DNA of 21,291 bases from JBAVQS01 sp049694275 (GCA_049694275.1 JBAVQS010000133.1:1-21291); one strand, 5' to 3'. Shown: positions 14,050 to 21,005, counted from the first letter of the stretch. A program made the numbers and translations. The notes: generated by a model not told the origin, from the sequence alone.

Positions 14050-14991
14050 TTATGATCCTAAAGAAACGAAAACGGAATCACGATACAGATAATTGGAGAG
14101 CCGATTGCTGGCAATCGTTTCGCCGGTGTCGAGATACAAGAGCCCGGCCGTCCGCGGGTGCTCGTCCAACCAGCGCTTGCCCGGCAGGCTCCCCCGGATG
14201 AGCGTGAGCTTGGCGGCCATCTCGGCCTCGACGGCGCTTGGCGCAATGACCGTTGCAGTCAGCACGTCGGTGTCGGCCGGCGCTCCGGTTCGCGGGTCAA
14301 TCAGATGGTGCTGCGCCTGCCCGTTCGCCTGCCACCGCCGGTAATCCCGACCCGAGGTTGCGACCGCGCCCGATTGCAATTGGAGCGTCGCCAGGTTGCT
14401 TTCCGGGTTTGCCGGATCAGCTACGCCGATGGGCCAGCCTTCGCCGTTCGCCATCGGGCCGCTTACCGCGACATCCCCTCCGGCGTCGACCAGGGCCGGG
14501 CCAAACTTGCTCAGGCGCTTGACCGCCTGGTCCGCCGCCCACCCCTTGGCGATTCCGCCGAGATCGATTCGCATCCCCTCGGGGAGCTTGATCCGGCGAT
14601 GGGTCTTGTCCATTTGAATCGCTCGCCAATCGCCAACCGGTCGGGGCGCGCCGTGCGCCGTGTGCGGGTCCTGAATCAGCTCAAAGCTCTTGTCGTATCC
14701 CGCCGTTTCCAGCGCATCGAGCACAGCCGGGGTTACAATCCCGCCGCTGACCTGCGCCGCCGTGAGGGCGGCCTGGACCACCTGCCACAGCACTTCGCTC
14801 GCCTGAAAGGGGCGCCCGGCCGAGCGGTTCAACCGATTCAGCTCGCTCTCTGCGCGAAAGCGGCTCAGCGCCTGTTCCCATTCCTCGAACCACTCGCTCA
14901 CCTGCCGCACTGCCGCCGCGGCGGCCGGGTCATCCGAATCGACGACGGCGAGCATCTGGCAACCCATGGCGCGAAATTCGAGACGTTCCAT
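14050..14991 (-). CDS. apbE: FAD:protein FMN transferase (ApbE family)
   Basis: A 313-aa flavin transferase that links FMN through a phosphoester bond to Thr or Ser of a target protein. Family blocks are MRIDLGGIAKGWAADQAV (140-157), VDAGGDVAVSG (168-178), ATSG at 211-214, HLIDPRTGAPADT (229-241) and ATVIAPSAVEAEMAAKL (246-262). In the last block Glu257 stands where an Asp usually helps bind magnesium. No signal peptide or lipobox is visible, whereas many ApbE proteins are exported. The start is ATG 14991, preceded by agagg; the open frame runs on to 15237 but overlaps the upstream small gene in another frame. No classic FMN-binding acceptor domain is encoded nearby, so the flavinylated partner is unknown. 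Confidence 0.92.
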   Translation of the reverse strand: MERLEFRAMGCQMLAVVDSDDPAAAAAVRQVSEWFEEWEQALSRFRAESELNRLNRSAGRPFQASEVLWQVVQAALTAAQVSGGIVTPAVLDALETAGYDKSFELIQDPHTAHGAPRPVGDWRAIQMDKTHRRIKLPEGMRIDLGGIAKGWAADQAVKRLSKFGPALVDAGGDVAVSGPMANGEGWPIGVADPANPESNLATLQLQSGAVATSGRDYRRWQANGQAQHHLIDPRTGAPADTDVLTATVIAPSAVEAEMAAKLTLIRGSLPGKRWLDEHPRTAGLLYLDTGETIASNRLSNYLYRDSVFVSLGS

Positions 14992-15011
14992 AGCAACCTC
15001 TAATTGATGCA

Positions 15012-15356
15012 CTAGCGCGACGAGCGGGTCCGGGTGATGGTCTGCGGCTGGACCGACTGGCCGGTCACCTGGCGGAGGGTCGTTCGACTGTTGGTGGTCC
15101 GCTGGGTGGTTGTCGCCGGCACGCTTGCCGCCTGGACGATTGGGGTCTGGGCAGCCGTCTGGCCCTGGTCGATGGCGAGCATTCCCCACCCGCCGATGGT
15201 CGCTACCAGCGACGTGACCATAATCATGACCTTCCAACCCTTGCCCTCTTTTCGGGATGAAGCGGCGCGTGGCGCCGCCGTTCTGGTTTGTGTGTTTGTC
15301 ATATTCGTCATATTTGTGCCGGGTGTTAATCGAGATGGAGTGGGTTGATTAGTCAT
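15012..15356 (-). CDS. small single-pass membrane protein
   Basis: A 114-aa protein not recognised as a known family. The N-terminal 40 residues are polar and rich in Thr, Asn and Pro (with three MTN repeats), followed by a basic RKEGKG. One membrane helix lies at about 43-63 (VMIMVTSLVATIGGWGMLAI). The C-terminal tail is rich in Gln, Thr and Arg and ends TRTRSSR. The start is ATG 15356, with ggagg 8 nt upstream; it overlaps the PepSY stop by 8 bp, so the two are coupled. Its fixed position between PepSY and ApbE suggests that it belongs to the electron-transfer complex, perhaps as an anchor or scaffold; that is inference. Confidence 0.7.
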   Translation of the reverse strand: MTNQPTPSRLTPGTNMTNMTNTQTRTAAPRAASSRKEGKGWKVMIMVTSLVATIGGWGMLAIDQGQTAAQTPIVQAASVPATTTQRTTNSRTTLRQVTGQSVQPQTITRTRSSR

Positions 15357-15840
15357 CGTTATTGCCTCCAAACAGACCGTCGAGTCCCTGGCCCTGATTC
15401 TGGCCGCCGAATTGATGCTCGGATTCCTCGCCGCCCCGCCGTCCAAACCGCCCTGACCCATTGGTCAACTGTGGGACGCTGTTCGACAGCACCTTGCCGC
15501 TGCCGGCGTCCACATACACCGTGCCCTGATCGAGCAGTACTTCATACGCGACGGTCCCGTTATAATTCACAAGCTCGGGGGTGCGGGTCAACTGGGCGCC
15601 CGGCGCGGCTTTCATCGCAATCTGCGCCGCCGCGTCGGCGGACAAGGTCGCCTGCGCGCCCGAATCACTCGCCGGGGCCTCTGTCGGCAACTGCGCGGGG
15701 TCGGCCGGCGCCGCCTGGATCTGCCCGAGCGGGGCCGCCGATGTGGTCCGGCTGAGGACCGCTAAAGCCACGACGCCGCTCGCCATCAACATGACTGTCG
15801 TTAGCACCCCGGCGATTGCCCAAACCATCTTTTTGCTCAT
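15349..15840 (-). CDS. membrane-anchored PepSY-domain protein
   Basis: A 163-aa protein with an N-terminal membrane anchor (about 6-30), a Pro/Ala-rich spacer and one PepSY-like domain (about 66-118: LSADAAAQIAMKAAPGAQL, then VAYEVLLDQGTVYVDAGSGKVL). The tail is Gly/Gln/Asn-rich and disordered. PepSY domains often occur outside the membrane next to heme reductases or kinases, where they act as inhibitors or binding modules. A good ribosome binding site (aagga) precedes ATG 15840. It is the first gene of the operon with the 114-aa protein, ApbE and the cytochrome, and its promoter carries the 11-bp-phased repeats. The SDSGAQAT stretch is only loosely like a flavinylation site. Confidence 0.82.
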   Translation of the reverse strand: MSKKMVWAIAGVLTTVMLMASGVVALAVLSRTTSAAPLGQIQAAPADPAQLPTEAPASDSGAQATLSADAAAQIAMKAAPGAQLTRTPELVNYNGTVAYEVLLDQGTVYVDAGSGKVLSNSVPQLTNGSGRFGRRGGEESEHQFGGQNQGQGLDGLFGGNNDD

Positions 15841-15895
15841 TATTTCCTTCTCCGTTCTATGGATTAAATTGCTGTTGATTGCCGAATCTGTGTTT

Positions 15896-15901
15896 ACTAT
15901 A
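15896..15901 (-). promoter_or_regulatory. -10 box of the PepSY/ApbE operon
   Basis: TATAGT on the minus strand, 55 bp before the PepSY start. The 17-bp-spaced -35 position reads ACCACA, far from consensus, and overlaps the last phased repeat. This fits a promoter that needs an activator. Confidence 0.5.
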
Positions 15902-15921
15902 CAGGATAAAGCTGAGGCTGT

Positions 15922-15962
15922 GGTTAGGAGGGCTTTAGGGGTTTGTTAAGAGCCTGTTAAGG
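15922..15962 (-). promoter_or_regulatory. 11-bp-phased response-regulator box
   Basis: On the plus strand GTTA or TTTA cores begin at 15923, 15934, 15945 and 15956, an exact 11-bp period; the two distal units are perfect tgttaag (15944-15950 and 15955-15961). On the operon strand this reads TTAACA-N5-TTAACA, the pattern bound by B. subtilis PhoP and similar to other OmpR/PhoB sites. The array ends at the poor -35 box. The adjacent regulator is the obvious candidate; binding is inference. Confidence 0.6.
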
Positions 15963-15992
15963 GAGGGGAGAAGGTGGGGAGGGATCTAAATG

Positions 15993-16024
15993 CTCGGCCC
16001 AACGCTCATGAGCGTTGGGCCGAG
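15993..16024. repeat. 32-bp perfect palindrome
   Basis: The arms ctcggcccaacgctca and tgagcgttgggccgag are exact reverse complements with no spacer. It lies between the barrel-protein gene and the PepSY operon promoter and lacks a flanking T run. It may be a bidirectional transcription stop, a barrier between units or a protein-binding site. Confidence 0.7.
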
Positions 16025-16087
16025 GTAACGGTCTATTAGCATGCCTTGTGCAATGCACAAATCATTACTGGCGACGTGAAAAAGCGG

Positions 16088-16378
16088 TCATGCGTGGGAG
16101 GGCGTATGGGCTTCCTGTTTTTGTGCGAGATAGAACTCGCGTCCGGTGACGGTCGCCCGTTTAGTCGCCTGCTTGAAGGTGTCCGAAGCGAACCACTGCA
16201 TTGCCCTGTCCAGATTCTCCGCTTTAAGATGGAACAGCGCCGCATGGGGAGTATCGACATCGCGATAAACAGGACCATCCGTGATGCCATACGACTTGCG
16301 ATCTTGCACATGATCGTAATGGGTTTTCAGCCAAGCGTCATAGTCCTGCATCTCTATTCGGATCAATATATCTTGCAT
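16088..16378 (-). CDS. small dimeric alpha-beta barrel protein
   Basis: A 96-aa soluble protein: MQDILIRIEMQDYDAWLKTHYDH, then RKSYGITDGPVYRDVDTPHAALFHLKAENLDRAMQWFASDTF. The order strand, YDxW helix, GxxxGxxxR strand and final helix/strand pair is typical of small ferredoxin-like alpha-beta barrel proteins (antibiotic-monooxygenase-like, often labelled cyclase). No catalytic residue can be named. The ribosome binding site aaggagg, 6 nt before the ATG, is near perfect. A hairpin (16399-16415, ggcaga/tctgcc) sits in the leader just before it. The gene stands alone. Confidence 0.75.
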   Translation of the reverse strand: MQDILIRIEMQDYDAWLKTHYDHVQDRKSYGITDGPVYRDVDTPHAALFHLKAENLDRAMQWFASDTFKQATKRATVTGREFYLAQKQEAHTPSHA

Positions 16379-16398
16379 GGAACCTCCTTGACCTTTCC

Positions 16399-16415
16399 GG
16401 CAGAGATTTTCTGCC
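16399..16415 (-). promoter_or_regulatory. leader hairpin before the barrel-protein gene
   Basis: A perfect 6-bp stem with a 5-nt loop ends about 11 nt before the aaggagg ribosome binding site. It could affect translation or mRNA stability. It is too short to call a riboswitch. Confidence 0.25.
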
Positions 16416-16495
16416 TATTTCTTTATACGCATACATGGCTATTTTGCATTTAACTTGCTAACCGGGAATGCTTCCCATGCCATCCCCTTGTCAAC

Positions 16496-16524
16496 AAAAA
16501 GCCGCCCGGGTTGTGCCGAGCGGC
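16496..16524 (-). terminator. intrinsic terminator of the membrane-protein gene
   Basis: On the minus strand gccgc-t-cgg pairs with ccg-g-gcggc and is followed directly by TTTTT. It lies 70 bp after the stop of the 360-aa membrane protein. Confidence 0.6.
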
Positions 16525-16594
16525 AAGAGTGTCTCTGAGAGCTAACGGTTTCATTTTTTTCTTCCTCCTTCATAATTGTTTCTCGTTGACTGCT

Positions 16595-17677
16595 TTATTT
16601 ACCTAGCCAGCGCCCAATTCCGAGTTGGATAATGAAAATTACCATCGGCAGTACGATGACCGATAGAAAACCGGTAAACAAGCCCGCTCGCCAAGGCCAG
16701 GTAGGTATCTTGATCAATACATCATGTTCGCCACGCAGTACAGATAGAGCGTGATCGAGTTGATCCAGCCCACCCAGTTCGTTACTATCGAGATTCGCGT
16801 GCAGTCGCGCCAGCGTTGACTCGACACGCTGATCATGTTCTGCCAACAGTCTGCGCTTTTCCGAGACTAGACGCTGATGCACAACCCAAAGCGGCAGCGC
16901 AAACGCTGCCAGCGCCAGCACAAGCATGATAAGCGGTGGAATGAAAAATACGAGAGGGTTCGCAAAATAATCAATCGGAGTGACAAGCAGGGTCAGAACG
17001 TAAAGAAATATGAGAGCCATGCCCGTGCGTGACGTGAGAACCGAGAAAGCATAGACCGGGTCGAGCCGGAACAGGTTAAACTGTTTGACCGACTTGACTG
17101 TGGTATGGACGAGGCGCAATTGTCGAATCGTATGATAAAAAATGACGGTCCCTATCGTGTAACCAACCCACCCATCAAGAATGATGTGAATTGTTCCGAG
17201 TGTTCCATATCCCTTTGCCAAATATGTAGGGTAAAGTAGATAAATAAGAATCGCATAGACGCAAGTAAAAACAAAACCGCTGATAATTACGCCGCGAGCG
17301 GGCATCGTGGTGAGTTCGTATTTCAGCCGCTGTAACCCTTCGGGTGAGAGATCGAGCAGAGGGCCAAAGTTGGACACGGCTTTCAGCGCCGTCAAATCCA
17401 AAAACGTCATGAGGGCGAGCGGAGCCCAGAGCCATAGCGGCCAAGTAAAATGACCTGACCTGAACGCAAATGCAGGGAGCGAGCCGTCCACCCAATCAAA
17501 GACGTGGTTAAAGAGGCCGTGAAGGATAAACAGCGCTAAATACGCCAGCCAGTACGGGATGGGCAATTGCTCAACCCAATCCATGAACCGGTCGATAAAG
17601 CTTGGTGGGTAGGGCTTGATGTCGCGATTATCCGGTTGCATCAACTCTGATGTGACTGCTTGGACTGGAGTAGCCAT
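16595..17677 (-). CDS. polytopic membrane protein, unknown
   Basis: A 360-aa membrane protein that I do not recognise. Hydrophobic segments lie near 38-58, 75-100, 125-155, 165-185, 220-240 and 248-275, and a final one near 330-353. Between the sixth and the last helix is a charged cytoplasmic-looking stretch (VHQRLVSEKRRLLAEHDQRVESTLARLH) that may form a coiled coil. The start is ATG 17677, with agaggtg upstream; the frame could begin earlier, at 17734, but there overlaps a small ORF and lacks a binding site. A terminator follows. The neighbouring small ORF overlaps its start by 50 bp, and the two may form one unit. Confidence 0.75.
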   Translation of the reverse strand: MATPVQAVTSELMQPDNRDIKPYPPSFIDRFMDWVEQLPIPYWLAYLALFILHGLFNHVFDWVDGSLPAFAFRSGHFTWPLWLWAPLALMTFLDLTALKAVSNFGPLLDLSPEGLQRLKYELTTMPARGVIISGFVFTCVYAILIYLLYPTYLAKGYGTLGTIHIILDGWVGYTIGTVIFYHTIRQLRLVHTTVKSVKQFNLFRLDPVYAFSVLTSRTGMALIFLYVLTLLVTPIDYFANPLVFFIPPLIMLVLALAAFALPLWVVHQRLVSEKRRLLAEHDQRVESTLARLHANLDSNELGGLDQLDHALSVLRGEHDVLIKIPTWPWRAGLFTGFLSVIVLPMVIFIIQLGIGRWLGK

Positions 17678-17819
17678 TGTGCACCTCTTTTGAGAATGCG
17701 AGCATAAACGGGAATGCGCGGTTTGGCCGCACATCCCATTCCAACTTTTGCGCGGCGGGCCTTTCTGTCACGGCGTCCAATAATCTCTTGAAATCGTTCA
17801 TCTGTGGTTCTTCACTCAT
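17628..17819 (-). CDS. small hypothetical ORF before the membrane protein
   Basis: A 63-aa ORF: MSEEPQMNDFKRLLDAVTERPAAQKLEWDVRPNRAFPFMLAF and then a serine-rich end. A gagg lies about 9 nt before the ATG. The first 45 residues look protein-like, but the last codons overlap the start of the next gene by 50 bp. It may be a real leader gene or the 5' part of a gene shortened by a frameshift. Confidence 0.4.
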   Translation of the reverse strand: MSEEPQMNDFKRLLDAVTERPAAQKLEWDVRPNRAFPFMLAFSKEVHNGYSSPSSHIRVDATG

Positions 17820-17873
17820 GCTTGCCTCGGACCCTCAGCCTGACGATTAGGAGTCGTTGGGTCTTGGATACTC

Positions 17874-18392
17874 TTATAGTTTATAAAGTTTCCATCCAGC
17901 CCACCCACCGGCCAATATGTAAATGAGGGTCGGGAATCCAATCAAAATTGGATAGCTGTCAAATTCCCCGAACCAAGAAAAGTTGTCCATAGGTCTGAAT
18001 GAAAAGTTTGGCGTTATCCCGAGAAGAATATGGGATAGAGCAGCTATGGAAGCACATGTGACAACACTTATTATAGCAAAAGACAAACGGGAGAGATGTG
18101 CTTCGAGCCGGGCCGCTAATACCCCAATAATCCGCCCTGTGACCATCCCATATAGGATTGCCGGAAGGACACCAAATAAAATAATAAGGGGTGAGCCGAC
18201 AATCAGAACGAACAACGTGGGTACGATTCCCGAAAAGCCCGAAGTGAAAATCATGGAGCCGAAAACGGATAGAATCGCGTATGCGATTGACAACCCAACT
18301 GCTAGTTTCAGACCCATTATGACACCTACGCGGCCTAATCGATCCGCTTGACGGTTCACCCGCTTGGGGACTATTTCTGGTTGAATTTGCAT
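17874..18392 (-). CDS. four-helix membrane protein, unknown
   Basis: A 172-aa protein with a basic N-terminus (PKRVNRQADRLGR) and about four membrane helices: LAVGLSIAYAILSVFG, SGIVPTLFVLIVGSPLIILFGVLPAILYG, LSFAIISVVTCASIAALSHILLG and a C-terminal ILIGFPTLIYILAGGWAGW. I do not recognise the family. ATG 18392 is used because the frame upstream falls in a non-coding repeat (18434-18468). ATG 18317 is an alternative, with aggtg 6 nt before it, and would remove the basic tail. It lies 54 bp before the small hypothetical ORF on the same strand. Confidence 0.65.
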   Translation of the reverse strand: MQIQPEIVPKRVNRQADRLGRVGVIMGLKLAVGLSIAYAILSVFGSMIFTSGFSGIVPTLFVLIVGSPLIILFGVLPAILYGMVTGRIIGVLAARLEAHLSRLSFAIISVVTCASIAALSHILLGITPNFSFRPMDNFSWFGEFDSYPILIGFPTLIYILAGGWAGWKLYKL

Positions 18393-18433
18393 ATCTGCAC
18401 TTGGTCTAGCACGGTCGATGTGGTGAGCGTGGC

Positions 18434-18468
18434 GTGCGCCGATGCTGGCGGGACCCCTTGGGAGGGCC
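18434..18468. repeat. 35-bp intergenic repeat, copy 1
   Basis: gtgcgccgatgctggcggga and the following bases match 19463-19497 at most positions (gtgcgccg-tgctggcggga and then a ggga-ggc core). The two copies are intergenic and in the same orientation. Confidence 0.45.
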
Positions 18469-18600
18469 AACACGATTAACCGATCCAGAGTCAGTTGGCA
18501 CTATCCCATTTGAACCCATAGGGCGAGAGGATTAGAATCACTGAGCAATTATGAGTTATTACATCTCGTAACGCTAAATCACAACTCGCAACGGTATTGA

Positions 18601-19203
18601 CTATTCTGGACCTGTTAGCTTCCTCAACACATCCATTTTGAGATACGGTTCCAACATCTTGAGTGCGAGCATAGGTACATTAGCCGAGGTCAGAAAAGTC
18701 TTGCCACTGGTCGTTACCCGCCAAGGATAATCCTTGCTTTCATCATACCATTCCCAGGATAGAATGATTGTCTCGTTATCCGACTCAATAAACATATCAA
18801 CACCAAGTCTCTCGCCATCCGTAGCAAAAGGAGGTGGTGTGTACGGACTGTCTTCAAGTGGAATACGCGCAATCATTTGTAAGTATTGAGTCATGACCTC
18901 AGCGGGAATTGAAATTTGCTCTACCGCATCCCGAACAGACGGATATTCTCGAGGGACCACGACATGGAAGCTTGCCTCTCCGTTAAAACCTTGGTTAGCG
19001 CGCTCCAGGGTAAAATTCTCATCGGTCTGTGGCTTGGGTGGAGTCCTGATGTAGCTACGATCCCATTTTCGGTGAATACGAATTCTATGTGCTTCAAGCA
19101 CGGAATCAAGAGAAGGTGTCAATTCAACCTTTGCTTCCACCGTTTTTGTGCTCAAAGGCACTGTCATCAGAGGTTCTGGAACTGGAGAGGGTAACGCTCT
19201 CAT
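18601..19203 (-). CDS. orphaned main domain of a split lipoprotein gene
   Basis: A 200-aa open frame of unknown family, rich in Pro, Glu and Ser at the start (ALPSPVPEPLMTVPL) and folding-like afterwards (RIHRKWDRSYIRTPPK, GFNGEASFHVVVPREYPSVRDAVEQI, IESDNETIILSWEWYDESKDYPWRVT). Its ATG is created by the last bases of an inserted inverted-repeat element. The first native residues are the ALPSP after it. The frame is the same as that of the signal-peptide fragment at 19258-19407; removing the 102-bp insertion gives a continuous lipoprotein of about 235 residues. Without its signal the product, if made, would stay in the cytoplasm, and no ribosome binding site serves this ATG. It is probably inactive. 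Confidence 0.7.
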   Translation of the reverse strand: MRALPSPVPEPLMTVPLSTKTVEAKVELTPSLDSVLEAHRIRIHRKWDRSYIRTPPKPQTDENFTLERANQGFNGEASFHVVVPREYPSVRDAVEQISIPAEVMTQYLQMIARIPLEDSPYTPPPFATDGERLGVDMFIESDNETIILSWEWYDESKDYPWRVTTSGKTFLTSANVPMLALKMLEPYLKMDVLRKLTGPE

Positions 19204-19300
19204 AGACTTACACTTTTAACATTTCGGTCGAAAAATGCCCTAAAAACCGGGCAAAAATCACCTTAAAACGCCCAAGTGTAAGTCTATGAGGGGTAACGCT
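19189..19300. mobile_element. 92-bp MITE with 10-bp target duplication
   Basis: The element proper is 19199-19290. Its ends ctcatagacttacactt (19199-19215) and aagtgtaagtctatgag (19274-19290) are perfect 17-bp inverted repeats. Perfect direct repeats gggtaacgct flank it at 19189-19198 and 19291-19300, the target duplication. There is no room for a transposase, so it must have moved in trans. It splits a lipoprotein gene. A 10-bp duplication is seen in some IS families, including IS4-type groups, but the parent is not in this window. Confidence 0.93.
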
Positions 19301-19407
19301 ATTGTTTGCACAACGGGCGTTTGAGGGGCCTGAGTACGGCATTGGATTAATATAAGAGCCATTGCAAGACTGGCTATTGTGGCTATTACTTTGCTTGGCT
19401 TCTTCAT
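19258..19407 (-). pseudogene. signal-peptide fragment of the split lipoprotein gene
   Basis: ATG 19407 has ggagg 8 nt upstream and encodes MKKPSKVIATIASLAMALIL followed by IQC, a lipoprotein signal with the acceptor cysteine at 23, then RTQAPQTPVVQTIALP. After that the reading enters the inserted element and stops at 19258-19260. The ALP codons recur at the start of the downstream fragment, exactly 102 bp away, because they lie in the target duplication. The original protein would have been lipid-anchored on the outside of the membrane. Confidence 0.8.
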
Positions 19408-19462
19408 CTCAATTCCTCCGCATCTTTTGATTCGAGGATTCAACAAGGTAAACTAATGCTGT

Positions 19463-19497
19463 GTGCGCCGCTGCTGGCGGGAACGCTCGGGAGGCCC
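19463..19497. repeat. 35-bp intergenic repeat, copy 2
   Basis: Second copy of the sequence at 18434-18468, about 80% identical by eye. The rest of 19408-19704 shows no gene. Confidence 0.45.
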
Positions 19498-19650
19498 CCT
19501 ATCCTGGCCGCTCTATGGGCAATACCCGAGCTCCATAATTTGTGCAAATTGAGGTGCCCAGTGGCGGTACGGGCGAAACGTTGATCTCATCACCGTAAAA
19601 CTGCCCTCTGATAAAGAAAGAGCGTGCTCAAGCAAACTCCTCCTCTCTCC

Positions 19651-19670
19651 AACCCGATTCATCGGGTTTC
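19651..19670 (+). terminator. hairpin with T-rich tail
   Basis: Arms aacccga and tcgggtt with loop ttca, followed by tttctatttt on the plus strand. The genes nearby run on the minus strand, so its use is unclear; on that strand it lies just after the 143-aa membrane protein but without a T run. Confidence 0.35.
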
Positions 19671-19704
19671 TATTTTCAGACTGGCATTTCAATGGCGGAG
19701 GGGC

Positions 19705-20136
19705 TCAATGCCGCCACAGCAGCATAATCCCCACTGCAAGCGGAATGCCAACTGAAAGGGCGACACTCGTCAAGAGCCATTTCCAATAACCTTTCCCCGA
19801 GGCTCGGCGGATGATTGCATAGCCAAATAGCCCAAGGCCCGTTGAGGCCAACATGAGGAGGCCAATCATTGCTGCCGGGGCCGGAGGCGTTGCGGGGAAG
19901 GGGTCTCTGATATATTCCGCAACCATCCATCCAAGTTCGAGGAAAAAGATAAAGAGGGCCAAGCAGAGAGGAAAGAAGCGAGGTCTCCAATAGATGAGCC
20001 AGAGAAAGACGATATTGAGCGCAGCGCTATAAATGTTAAAGAGCGCTATGTTTCGGAATGGTAGCAGCAGCCACATAGTGCCACACAAAACCGAGGCGAC
20101 AATTACCCATAAGATAGGTTTCCGTTTTGCGACCAT
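19705..20136 (-). CDS. small membrane protein, unknown
   Basis: A 143-aa protein with four or five hydrophobic helices: ILWVIVASVLCGTMWLLL, IALFNIYSAALNIVFLWLIYW, FPLCLALFIFFLELGWMV, AMIGLLMLASTGLGLFGYAI and LLTSVALSVGIPLAVGIMLLW. I do not recognise the family. The start is ATG 20136, with aggag 8-9 nt upstream. It begins 14 bp after the stop of another four-helix protein, and the two probably form a two-gene operon. A longer open reading upstream belongs to another frame of that gene. Confidence 0.7.
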   Translation of the reverse strand: MVAKRKPILWVIVASVLCGTMWLLLPFRNIALFNIYSAALNIVFLWLIYWRPRFFPLCLALFIFFLELGWMVAEYIRDPFPATPPAPAAMIGLLMLASTGLGLFGYAIIRRASGKGYWKWLLTSVALSVGIPLAVGIMLLWRH

Positions 20137-20150
20137 GATGCCATCTCCTC

Positions 20151-20591
20151 TCAATAAGGTCGAACCGGTGGGGCCGCGTTCTGCTTCCGTGCGCGATTGA
20201 TGGTAGATACAATATAACCGATAGAGACAGCCACCGACAACATGAGCATGGGGAAAATGACTGAGAGGACGCGCCCAATGTCCCATTGGGGAGGGAGAGA
20301 GCGTGGCAGAGAAGTTACCTCGCGCGCTGCCGTGTAAAGGAGGATTTGATAGACCAGGCCACCTGCGGCCGAAATCAGGCCCAGAAGGATTGGTAGTATG
20401 AATAGCACTTGCCTCGCCCTCCTCTGTTCGGGTGGTGTGGCAACGAGGACCCCTCCCGCAAAGCCAAAGCAAAGCAAGGCCGTTCCATATACAGCCAAAT
20501 AGATCGGGACAATTCCAAATTCGATGAGGCCCATGTAAAGGTTCATGAGAACCAGGCCCAGAGCCAAATCTCTCCAGTCCTTGAGCTTCAT
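20151..20591 (-). CDS. small membrane protein, unknown
   Basis: A 146-aa protein with about four helices: DLALGLVLMNLYMGLIEF, IYLAVYGTALLCFGFAGGVLV, VLFILPILLGLISAAGGLVYQILLY and VLSVIFPMLMLSVAVSIGYIV. The tail is basic (NRARKQNAAPPVRPY). ATG 20591 is chosen because the MKLKDWRDL start has gagg just upstream and the frame beyond it is GC-rich repeat-like DNA. First gene of the pair with the 143-aa protein. No family was recognised. Confidence 0.7.
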   Translation of the reverse strand: MKLKDWRDLALGLVLMNLYMGLIEFGIVPIYLAVYGTALLCFGFAGGVLVATPPEQRRARQVLFILPILLGLISAAGGLVYQILLYTAAREVTSLPRSLPPQWDIGRVLSVIFPMLMLSVAVSIGYIVSTINRARKQNAAPPVRPY

Positions 20592-20760
20592 AGTAGCCTC
20601 TGGATGCAAGATTCGAGATAGCGTTAGGGCAACGCTCAACCGCAACGGGGGGCGCGGCCCGGCGCCGCATCCAGCCAATGGTTGAAACCGTCGGCTGAAA
20701 ATGGAAGCGTGCTCAAGCACGCTCGCGCGAACAGGTCAATTGGATTATAGCACCGGACGG
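20592..20760. other. non-coding stretch with a short hairpin
   Basis: No gene is seen. A 7-bp stem gcgtgct/agcacgc lies at 20707-20722; its first half also occurs at 19622-19631 (cgtgctcaag), another intergenic site. Confidence 0.35.
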
Positions 20761-20795
20761 AAAAACAAAAAAACTCCCGTTCAATTCGGGAGTTT
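20761..20795 (-). terminator. strong intrinsic terminator
   Basis: The arms aaactcccg (20771-20779) and cgggagttt (20787-20795) make a perfect 9-bp stem with a 7-nt loop. On the minus strand a T7-G-T5 run follows. It would end transcription coming from the small ORF at 21006-21248. Confidence 0.85.
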
Positions 20796-20827
20796 CATGA
20801 GGTGGTGAGGATGGGACTCCACTCTCA

Positions 20828-20852
20828 GCTCAACGGGTCGGAGCCGTTGAGC
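20828..20852. repeat. short inverted repeat
   Basis: gctcaacgg and ccgttgagc form a perfect 9-bp stem with a 7-nt loop. No T run follows. Confidence 0.5.
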
Positions 20853-20902
20853 CCAAGCCGAATTGCTCAATTTGATTGACTCGTAGCCTGTCACAATCAT
20901 TT

Positions 20903-20970
20903 TGTCATGTCGAGCGAAGCGAGACATCTTCTTGGCGCTAGCGAGATTCCTCGCTACGCTCGGAATGACA
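20903..20970. repeat. 68-bp dispersed inverted-repeat element
   Basis: The ends tgtcatgtcgagcg (20903-20916) and cgctcggaatgaca (20957-20970) are inverted repeats matching at 12 of 14 positions. The interior contains gcgctagcgagattc, which is also found inverted in the element at 2181-2270. Translated repeats of this style are widespread in bacterial intergenic DNA. No gene. Confidence 0.6.
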
Positions 20971-21005
20971 ACTGTGCAGGATCAATGTGATGGAGTACTA
21001 GATAC

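Noticed and set aside
15660..15670. SDSGAQAT in the PepSY protein as an ApbE flavinylation site
   Set aside because: The match to the usual D-x-x-(S/T)-G-A-(T/S) pattern is poor and it lies in a disordered spacer, so it is not listed as a feature.
19705..20670. 321-aa minus-strand ORF as a single gene
   Set aside because: Its first 178 residues are a shifted reading of the 146-aa membrane protein gene; only the part from ATG 20136 has its own ribosome binding site and membrane helices.
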